A stretch of DNA of 20,810 nucleotides, taken from positions 342 through 21,151 of the forward strand of contig DLQI01000004.1 in assembly GCA_002478745.1 (NCBI GenBank). The letters are read 5' to 3'. The stretch is from Rhodobacteraceae bacterium UBA7436 (GTDB lineage: Bacteria; Pseudomonadota; Alphaproteobacteria; Rhodobacterales; Rhodobacteraceae). Shown in pieces: positions 14,302 through 20,810 of the stretch (within the stretch, counting starts at the first letter, position 1; each line of letters opens with the position of its first letter). The notes under the pieces were generated by a model. That model saw only the letters and a list, made by a program, of their open reading frames with translations. It was not told the origin of the DNA and did not search any database. The translations under genes and the position numbers were made by a program.

Positions 14302-17300
14302 TTATTCGGCAGGAATTGCTGTTTCTTCAATTGTCAGTGGAGCAGCTAAATGCACCAACATTTCTTTTGGGCAAATCTGCAAGAAATTGGCTTGCTCAGT
14401 GTCCCAATGCTGAAGAATATCCGTTGCTTTACGGCTGCCAGTTTCAGCAACGTGCTGCTCAAGCAAACCTTTCAGCTGTGCGACCCAATGCGGCACTGTT
14501 ACAGCGCAAGTGACCAATGTTTCGTGGTTGATCAATGCAGGTGCTTCACCGTCCGGGTCGTACAAGTAGGCCATGCCGCCAGTCATACCCGCACCAAAGT
14601 TTGCACCAATAGATCCGATGATAACTGCAACGCCGCCAGTTGTGTATTCGCAACCGTTTGAACCACAGCCCTCAACAACAACCTTCGCACCAGAGTTACG
14701 TACCGCGAAACGTTCGCCTGCACGGCCCGCTGCAAACAGATACCCATCCGTTGCACCGTACAAAACGGTGTTCCCGATGATTGTATTGTCAGCCGCAACA
14801 ATTGGCGTGGACATCGGTGGACGCACAACAATCATGCCGCCTGATAAACCTTTGCCAACATAGTCGTTCGCGTCACCAGATACTTCCAGCTTCAAGCCAG
14901 GTGCTGCAAAGGCACCCAAAGATTGGCCTGCAGAACCCTGCAGTTTGATTGTCAGGTGATCGGACTGCAGCGAATTGCGCATACCGAACTGTTTCACAAT
15001 GTGGCTAGAAGTCCGCGTTCCAACCGAACGGTGCGTGTTTTGCACCGCATAGCTAAGCTGCATCTTTTCACCATCTTCCAAGAAACGTGCAGCGTCGCGC
15101 ACAATTTCAGCGTCCAATGTATCAGGCACAGGATTACGGTCTTTGCTGCGATCGTACTTGATGTTCGCCGCACCATCGACAGTGATCAACAGTGGGTTCA
15201 GGTCCAAGTCATCAAGGTGGGCGGAGCCACGCGAAACCTGAGCCAATAGATCAGCGCGACCAATCACGTCATCCATGCTGCGTGCGCCAAGGGACGCCAA
15301 CAACTCACGCACTTCTTGTGCGTAGAATGTGATCAGGTTTACGACTTTGTCAGCGTTACCTGTGAATTTGTCACGCAATGCTTCGTCCTGTGTACATACG
15401 CCAACTGGGCATGTGTTGGACTGGCACTGACGCACCATGATGCAACCCATAGCGATCAAAGCGGCAGTACCGATACCGTATTCTTCGGCACCCAACATCG
15501 CAGCCATCACAACGTCACGACCAGTGCGCAAACCACCGTCGGTACGCAATGTAACGCGTTCGCGAAGGTTGTTCATGGAAAGAACTTGGTGTGCCTCAGT
15601 CAGCCCCATTTCCCATGGCAGACCCGCATATTTTATCGAAGTCGCAGGGGATGCGCCTGTGCCACCGTTGTGGCCAGAGATCAGGATCACGTCAGCTTTC
15701 GCCTTCGCAACACCCGCCGCAATAGTACCAACACCAGATGACGCAACCAATTTTACAGTCACTTTACAGCGTGGGTTGATCTGCTTCAGATCGTAGATCA
15801 GCTGGGCCAAATCCTCGATAGAATAGATATCGTGGTGTGGCGGAGGTGAGATCAATGTTACGCCTTTGGTGGAGTGACGCAGACGCGCGATCAGGTCGGT
15901 GACTTTCATCCCCGGCAACTGTCCGCCTTCACCCGGTTTCGCACCTTGGGCCACTTTGATTTCCAGCTCTTCGCACTGGTTCAAATACTCCGCAGTCACA
16001 CCAAAACGACCAGACGCAACCTGCTTGATTTTAGCAGACGGGTTGTCGCCATTTGGCTCAGGCACAAAATGCGCTGGATCTTCGCCGCCCTCACCGGAAT
16101 CCGACTTTGCGCCGATACGGTTCATCGCAACGTTCAATGTTTTGTGTGCTTCTGGTGACAGAGCGCCCAAAGACATGCCCGGTGTTACAAAACGCTTTCG
16201 GATGGATGTGATGCTTTCGACTTCTTCCAACGGGATCGCTGTCCCCAATGGTTTGAAATCGAGCAGGTCGCGCAAGTGGATTGGCGGGTTGCTTTGCATC
16301 TTGGCAGAGTACTGCTTCCACATCTCGAAAGACGCCTTGTTACAGGCAGTCTGCATCATGTGCATCGAGGTTGCTTCCCAAGCGTGGGTCTCACCTGATT
16401 TACGTGATTTGTAGAAACCACCGATTGGCAACACGTTGCCGCCCAACCAACCTCTGGCGTGCACTTCTTCAGATTTGCGTTGAATACCGGAAACACCGAT
16501 ACCAGAAATTCGTGATGTCATACCTGGGAAGAACTCAGCGCACATCGCGCGGGATAGGCCAACAGCCTCAAAATTCAGACCGCCGCGATATGAGGACATC
16601 ACAGAAATCCCCATTTTCGCCATGATCTTCAACAGACCTTGGTCGATGGCATCACGGTAACGCTTAACCGCTTCGGTCAGTGTGCAATCCAGCAGGCCAC
16701 GTTCGATACGTTCGGCCAGTGAATCCTCAGCCAAGTAAGCGTTCACAACAGTCGCGCCGCAACCGATTAGAACCGCGAAATAATGCGGATCAACACATTC
16801 AGCCGCACGGACGTTCAAGGAACAGAAGGTGCGCAGACCTTTGCGTGTCAGGTGGCTGTGGACCGCAGATGTCGCAAGGATCATAGGCATCGCAACACGC
16901 TCTTCGCTGCTCTTCTCATCCGTAAGGACGATGTGGCCAGCTCCAGAACGAACCGCGTCTTCAACCTCGGAACGGATACGCGCTAAGTTTGAGTTTAGCG
17001 TGCCTTCGCCTGCTTCAAAGGTACAGTCGATTGTCGCCAGTTGCGCGTTGAACTGTGCAGTCAATTCATCCCACTGCGCATTGCCAACGAATGGGCTATC
17101 GAGTGTTAGAATTTCAGTCTGTGCACTGCTTTCATCAAGCACGTTCTTGAGGTTACCAAAACGTGTCTTCAAGCTCATGACGCGGAATTCGCGCAAGCTA
17201 TCAATCGGAGGATTGGTAACTTGCGAGAAATTCTGACGGAAGAAGTGGCTCAGCGGACGGTACATGTTCGACAAAACTGCCGACGGCGTATCATCACCCA

Positions 17301-18831
17301 TGGATGCCAAAGTCTCTTTGCCATCTTCTGCCATTGGGGCAAGGATCTGCTCCAGCTCTTCAATGGTGTAGCCAGCCGCGATTTGACGACGGCGCAATTC
17401 TTCGCCAGTGAACAACGGCTTCTCTTCGACTTGTGACAACTCAGCGTCCAAATCTTTGATCTTGCCAACCCATTCGCCGAACGGACGGGCCGCTGCCATC
17501 TCGTCTTTGATTTCTGTGTCGTGGTACAGCTTGCCCTCTTTCATATCGACAGCAAGAAGTTGTCCCGGGCCAAGCGCGCCTTTTTCTTTAACACGCGCCT
17601 CATCAAGTGGAACCATACCTGTTTCAGAACCCGCGATCACAAGGCCATCATTGGTCACGACATAACGCATTGGGCGTAAGCCATTGCGATCAAGACCCGC
17701 ACAAACCCAGCGACCATCGGTCATAGCCAACGCAGCTGGGCCATCCCATGGCTCCATCACAGAGTTGCAATAGGAATACATATCGCGCCACGCTTGTGGC
17801 AGTTCAATCGCCTGCTTGGACCAGCTTTCTGGAACCAGCATTGTTTTCGCCATTGGGGCATTACGGCCCGCACGCACAAGAACCTCAAACACAGAATCCA
17901 GCGCAGCAGAGTCTGACGAACCAGATGCAACAATTGGTTTGATGTCTTCGGCCATGTCACCAAACACATCAGAGGCCATGCGAATTTCGTGGCTCTTCAT
18001 CCAGTTCACGTTGCCCTTGAGCGTGTTGATCTCACCGTTGTGAGCCAACATGCGGAATGGCTGTGCCAACCACCATTGTGGGAATGTGTTTGTGGAATAA
18101 CGCTGATGATAAATCGCGAATGCAGATTCAAAACGTTCGTCCATCAGGTCTGGATAGAACTCAGCAACCTGTTCGGCCAACATCATACCTTTGTAGATGA
18201 TAGAGCGGCAAGATAGCGACGCAATGTACAGCTCACCGATGCCCGCAGCAGTCGCTGCTTTTTCGATGCGACGGCGGATCACATAAAGTTCACGCTCGAA
18301 TGTATCTTCATCCAAGCCTTTAGAGTTTGAGATCAAAATCTGCTCAATCTCCGGGCGGGTTGCATTTGCTTTTTCGCCCAAGCACTCAACTGCAACCGGC
18401 ACGTGGCGCCAGCCGTAGATATAGTAACCCATGCGAAGAACTTCAGTTTCAACAATTGTACGGCAAGTCTCTTGAGCCGCAAAATTTGTACGCGGCAAGA
18501 ACACCTGACCAACAGCGATCATCTGATCTTTGTTTGGTTTGTGACCTGTGCGTTCGATTTGGTCGTAGAAGAAGGGAACAGGGATTTGAACGTGGATACC
18601 CGCGCCATCACCAGTTTTACCATCCGCATCAACAGCACCACGGTGCCAGATTGCTTTCAGCGCAGCGATACCGTTTTCAACGACTGAACGTGTAGGTTTT
18701 CCATCAATCGAAACAACCAAGCCAACACCGCAAGAAGAATGCTCTTCTTCTTCGCAGTACAGACCGTTTTCGGCCATGAACGTGCGCTTTTCTTCCTCGG
18801 CGCGAACCCATTCTGCATCATATTTGGTCAT
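14302..18831 (-). CDS. gltB: Glutamate synthase (NADPH) large subunit
   Basis: Large subunit of GOGAT: takes ammonia from glutamine and adds it to 2-oxoglutarate, giving glutamate, with electrons from GltD. 1509 residues, full length. A 33-residue propeptide (ending EEEEHSS) precedes the amidotransferase nucleophile C34 in CGVGLV; the glutaminase domain (34 to about 430) includes HQRYSTNTFPQW and HNGEINTLKGN. A central domain follows, then the FMN/synthase domain (about 830-1230) with TGASPATSIKYAG. C1130-x5-C1136-x4-C1141 are the 3Fe-4S ligands, spaced as in Azospirillum GltS. The C-terminal GXGXG beta-helix (about 1290-1470) is present. ATG at 18831 overlaps the GFA stop by 4 nt, and AAGGAG (18839-18844) lies 7 nt upstream inside that gene. 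Confidence 0.98.
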   Translation of the reverse strand: MTKYDAEWVRAEEEKRTFMAENGLYCEEEEHSSCGVGLVVSIDGKPTRSVVENGIAALKAIWHRGAVDADGKTGDGAGIHVQIPVPFFYDQIERTGHKPNKDQMIAVGQVFLPRTNFAAQETCRTIVETEVLRMGYYIYGWRHVPVAVECLGEKANATRPEIEQILISNSKGLDEDTFERELYVIRRRIEKAATAAGIGELYIASLSCRSIIYKGMMLAEQVAEFYPDLMDERFESAFAIYHQRYSTNTFPQWWLAQPFRMLAHNGEINTLKGNVNWMKSHEIRMASDVFGDMAEDIKPIVASGSSDSAALDSVFEVLVRAGRNAPMAKTMLVPESWSKQAIELPQAWRDMYSYCNSVMEPWDGPAALAMTDGRWVCAGLDRNGLRPMRYVVTNDGLVIAGSETGMVPLDEARVKEKGALGPGQLLAVDMKEGKLYHDTEIKDEMAAARPFGEWVGKIKDLDAELSQVEEKPLFTGEELRRRQIAAGYTIEELEQILAPMAEDGKETLASMGDDTPSAVLSNMYRPLSHFFRQNFSQVTNPPIDSLREFRVMSLKTRFGNLKNVLDESSAQTEILTLDSPFVGNAQWDELTAQFNAQLATIDCTFEAGEGTLNSNLARIRSEVEDAVRSGAGHIVLTDEKSSEERVAMPMILATSAVHSHLTRKGLRTFCSLNVRAAECVDPHYFAVLIGCGATVVNAYLAEDSLAERIERGLLDCTLTEAVKRYRDAIDQGLLKIMAKMGISVMSSYRGGLNFEAVGLSRAMCAEFFPGMTSRISGIGVSGIQRKSEEVHARGWLGGNVLPIGGFYKSRKSGETHAWEATSMHMMQTACNKASFEMWKQYSAKMQSNPPIHLRDLLDFKPLGTAIPLEEVESITSIRKRFVTPGMSLGALSPEAHKTLNVAMNRIGAKSDSGEGGEDPAHFVPEPNGDNPSAKIKQVASGRFGVTAEYLNQCEELEIKVAQGAKPGEGGQLPGMKVTDLIARLRHSTKGVTLISPPPHHDIYSIEDLAQLIYDLKQINPRCKVTVKLVASSGVGTIAAGVAKAKADVILISGHNGGTGASPATSIKYAGLPWEMGLTEAHQVLSMNNLRERVTLRTDGGLRTGRDVVMAAMLGAEEYGIGTAALIAMGCIMVRQCQSNTCPVGVCTQDEALRDKFTGNADKVVNLITFYAQEVRELLASLGARSMDDVIGRADLLAQVSRGSAHLDDLDLNPLLITVDGAANIKYDRSKDRNPVPDTLDAEIVRDAARFLEDGEKMQLSYAVQNTHRSVGTRTSSHIVKQFGMRNSLQSDHLTIKLQGSAGQSLGAFAAPGLKLEVSGDANDYVGKGLSGGMIVVRPPMSTPIVAADNTIIGNTVLYGATDGYLFAAGRAGERFAVRNSGAKVVVEGCGSNGCEYTTGGVAVIIGSIGANFGAGMTGGMAYLYDPDGEAPALINHETLVTCAVTVPHWVAQLKGLLEQHVAETGSRKATDILQHWDTEQANFLQICPKEMLVHLAAPLTIEETAIPAE

Positions 18832-19292
18832 ATCGTGTCTCCTTCACTTGGCGCGAACAACGCCATTGTCTCTGTGGTGGTCATCTTGCGATGATCCCCT
18901 GCCAACGCGTACCCGTCTGGGGCAGCATCAGCGAAAAATTCCAATTTCAACGGGGCGTCGCCCGCATTCTCGAATAGGCCAGCTGACAAGTTGCGCACGC
19001 CGTCACCGGCGGTGGCGTACCAAAGTGTCGAACCGCAAACTTCGCAGAAACCGCGTTCTGCCCAATCCGAGGATTGGTAAGATTTAGCTGGACCCTCAAC
19101 TGCGATGTCTGTTGCCGGAAGCGACATGAACATCGAGCTGGTGTGACGACGGCACATCTCGCAATGACACGCACGTACGATTGGTTTGGTTACAGTTGCT
19201 TTAACTGTCACCGCGCCGCACATGCATTGGCCATCCAATATTTTGCTGTCTTGTGTCACTTGGGTCTGCACCTCTGACTTTAACTGTTTCAA
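18828..19292 (-). CDS. GFA-family zinc protein (CENP-V/GFA fold)
   Basis: Member of the GFA family, named for glutathione-dependent formaldehyde-activating enzyme, though most members have no proven reaction. The seven zinc-binding cysteines are present: C23 and C25 (GQCMCGAV), C42, C44 and C47 (ACHCEMCRRH), C83 and C86 (GFCEVCGSTL). A basic/Gln-rich N-terminus of about 20 residues precedes the fold, so the start is uncertain: TTG at 19292 opens the frame, and in-frame GTGs at residues 8 and 12 are alternatives; none has a strong ribosome binding site. It sits between gltD and gltB and its stop overlaps the gltB start, so its translation probably drives gltB. Whether it takes part in glutamate synthase function is unknown. 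Confidence 0.88.
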   Translation of the reverse strand: MKQLKSEVQTQVTQDSKILDGQCMCGAVTVKATVTKPIVRACHCEMCRRHTSSMFMSLPATDIAVEGPAKSYQSSDWAERGFCEVCGSTLWYATAGDGVRNLSAGLFENAGDAPLKLEFFADAAPDGYALAGDHRKMTTTETMALFAPSEGDTI

Positions 19293-19297
19293 CGTCT

Positions 19298-19347
19298 GTC
19301 GGTGGCACCGACAAAAAACCTACGCAATACCGACGTTATACCGACGT
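19298..19347 (-). promoter_or_regulatory. ACCGAC repeat cluster between gltD and GFA gene
   Basis: Within 50 nt lie GTCGGTGGCACCGAC (19298-19312, a perfect odd palindrome) and two direct copies of ATACCGACGT (19327-19336 and 19338-19347) with an 11-nt period, one DNA helical turn. In all there are three ACCGAC and one inverted GTCGGT. It fills nearly the whole 69-nt gap and ends 6 nt before the GFA start. It could be a regulator binding site or an RNA structure controlling the distal part of the operon. Confidence 0.5.
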
Positions 19348-19361
19348 CGATTTTGCCGTAT

Positions 19362-20801
19362 TTATTCCGCGGCAACCTGCGCCGGTGCAGCCAAATCAGC
19401 CAAGATTGCTTGCGCGCAATCACGGCCATCCTTGATCGCCCAAACCACAAGAGACGCACCGCGAACGATATCACCGACAGCGTAAACGCCGTCCATACCC
19501 GTCTTACCGGTTGAGTAGTCAGTTAGGATTGTACCCCAACGGCTGACAGGTAGATCTGGTTCGCTCCAAAGCGTTGGCAAGGCCTCAGGTGAGAAACCCA
19601 GTGCCATGATCACGATGTCTGCATCTTCAACATAATCCGCACCATCAATCACTTCTGGCGCTTGGCGACCGCTGACATCAGGTGCACCTAGGCGCATCTT
19701 TTGAACCATAACACCACTGACGTTATCGCCGGAAACGACAAACCCTTTCGGCGCAGATAGCCATTCAAACACCACGCCTTCTTCTTCAGCATTCTCAACT
19801 TCGCGCTGTGAGCCAGGCATGTTTGCGCGGTCACGACGGTACAAGCATTTCACCGATGTCGCGCCCTGACGAATAGATGTGCGCACACAATCCATCGCAG
19901 TATCACCGCCACCAATAACGACAACTCGCTTGCCTTCAGCGTTCAACGCACCGCTATCAAACTCAGGCACTGCATCGCCAAAGCTTTTGCGATTGCTGGC
20001 CGTTAGGAAGTCGATTGCGCGCACAACGCCGTTCGCTTCAGATCCCTCGGCCTGCAAGTCGCGGCTTTTGTAAACGCCCGTCGCAATGATCACAGCGTCA
20101 TGTTTTGCACGGATATCAGCAAAGCTGATGTCTTCGCCTACTGTTGTGTTCAATTCGAACTTAACACCACCCATTTCAAGCTGTTCATTACGGCGCACCA
20201 CAATGTCTTTTTCCAACTTGAAGCCTGGAATGCCGTAAGTCAGCAAACCGCCAGCGCGGTCATAGCGGTCATAAACTGTGACCTGCAAACCTGCACGGCG
20301 CAAAACATCAGCTGCGGCCAAACCACCAGGACCAGCACCGATGATGCCTACGCTTTCAGCGCGTTCGACCTTAGGAGAAATCGGAAGAACCCAACCCTTA
20401 TCCCATGCAGTGTCTGTAATATACTTCTCAACCGCACCGATGGTGACGGTGCCGTGACCTGAACCCTCGATCACGCAGTTGCCTTCGCACAGGCGGTCCT
20501 GTGGGCAGATGCGTCCGCAGATTTCTGGGAATGTGTTTGTAGCTTGGGAAACCTCATAGGCTTCTTGCAAGCGGCCCTCGGCTGTTAGGCGTAGCCAATC
20601 AGGGATGTTGTTGTGCAAAGGGCAGTGCGTTTGGCAATATGGCACGCCGCATTGGCTGCAGCGGCTGGATTGCTCTTCGGCTTTGGCTTTAGCGAACTCT
20701 GCATAGATCTCATCGAAATCTTCACGTCGTACATCTGCTTCACGCTTTTGTGGCATGTCGCGTTCGATGTTTATGAACTTCAGCATCGGTTGTTTGGCCA
20801 T
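19362..20801 (-). CDS. gltD: Glutamate synthase (NADPH) small subunit
   Basis: Small subunit of GOGAT: takes electrons from NADPH via FAD and passes them through iron-sulfur clusters to GltB. 479 residues, normal. The N-terminal cluster region has C48-x2-C51-x4-C56-x3-C60 (CSQCGVPYCQTHCP) and C95-x3-C99-x5-C105-x3-C109 (CGRICPQDRLCEGNC). The FAD-binding Rossmann motif is GIIGAGPGGLAAADVLRRAG (152-171); the NADPH motif is VVVIGGGDTAMDC (293-305); the second FAD motif is in the TGMDGVYAVGDIVRG region (434-448). ATG at 20801 has GAGGG (20806-20810) 4 nt upstream, at the window edge, so its promoter is outside. It heads the string gltD, GFA, gltB on the minus strand; the C-terminal tail is Ala-rich. 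Confidence 0.98.
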   Translation of the reverse strand: MAKQPMLKFINIERDMPQKREADVRREDFDEIYAEFAKAKAEEQSSRCSQCGVPYCQTHCPLHNNIPDWLRLTAEGRLQEAYEVSQATNTFPEICGRICPQDRLCEGNCVIEGSGHGTVTIGAVEKYITDTAWDKGWVLPISPKVERAESVGIIGAGPGGLAAADVLRRAGLQVTVYDRYDRAGGLLTYGIPGFKLEKDIVVRRNEQLEMGGVKFELNTTVGEDISFADIRAKHDAVIIATGVYKSRDLQAEGSEANGVVRAIDFLTASNRKSFGDAVPEFDSGALNAEGKRVVVIGGGDTAMDCVRTSIRQGATSVKCLYRRDRANMPGSQREVENAEEEGVVFEWLSAPKGFVVSGDNVSGVMVQKMRLGAPDVSGRQAPEVIDGADYVEDADIVIMALGFSPEALPTLWSEPDLPVSRWGTILTDYSTGKTGMDGVYAVGDIVRGASLVVWAIKDGRDCAQAILADLAAPAQVAAE

Positions 20802-20810
20802 GGTACCCTC

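Noticed and set aside
1..20810. CRISPR arrays, insertion sequences, prophage, tRNA or rRNA genes
   Set aside because: I saw no spaced repeat array, transposase or integrase coding, terminal repeats, or cloverleaf-forming sequence in the gaps; nearly all of the window is accounted for by housekeeping genes.

Overview
The window reads as ordinary chromosome of an alphaproteobacterium, most likely a marine Rhodobacteraceae (Roseobacter-group) member with unusually modest G+C. The support is the kind and order of genes: a gpmI-envC-ctpA operon, an NDUFS6-like zinc protein, a gltD / GFA-family / gltB string, and two small conserved proteins at the left edge that resemble families I know only from that group. 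No rRNA, tRNA, CRISPR array, transposase, phage gene or integration site was seen. The genus is not determinable from the sequence alone.

Layout. Left edge, + strand (2-1137): a DUF6478-like protein whose start lies outside the window and a 123-residue conserved hypothetical, 8 nt apart. Next (1260-2135, +) is a sterol desaturase / fatty acid hydroxylase family gene. Its natural reading frame starts at 1260 behind a good ribosome binding site but is cut at codon 16 by an in-frame TAG; the rest, with all histidine boxes, remains open. A perfect 14-bp inverted repeat (2276-2307) then separates it from the convergent minus-strand operon gpmI - envC-like - ctpA (6323 down to 2329), which links a glycolytic enzyme to two envelope proteins. 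The genes in this operon touch or overlap.

In the middle, a divergent intergenic region (6324-6546) leads on the + strand to a 57-residue NDUFS6-like zinc protein (a probable complex I accessory subunit) and to polA (6807-9611), which keeps all three Pol I domains. A small palindrome sits just before polA. PolA runs head-on into the minus-strand gene string that fills the rest of the window.

That string, in transcription order, is gltD (20801-19362), a GFA-family zinc protein (19292-18828), gltB (18831-14302), mtgA, a glutathione S-transferase family protein, queG and an orphan HyuA-like hydantoinase/oxoprolinase subunit (ending at 9617). GltB and GltD form NADPH-dependent glutamate synthase; the GFA gene is wedged between them and overlaps gltB by 4 nt. 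Several gaps in this string hold inverted or direct repeats: an ACCGAC cluster between gltD and GFA, tandem hairpins between gltB and mtgA, a bulged hairpin between mtgA and the GST gene, and what looks like a Rhodobacterales intergenic repeat at the queG start.

I found no convincing undescribed multi-gene system. The observations most worth checking are the nonsense codon in the desaturase gene, the ACCGAC repeat cluster with the GFA-gltB coupling, and the repeat that supplies the queG leader.
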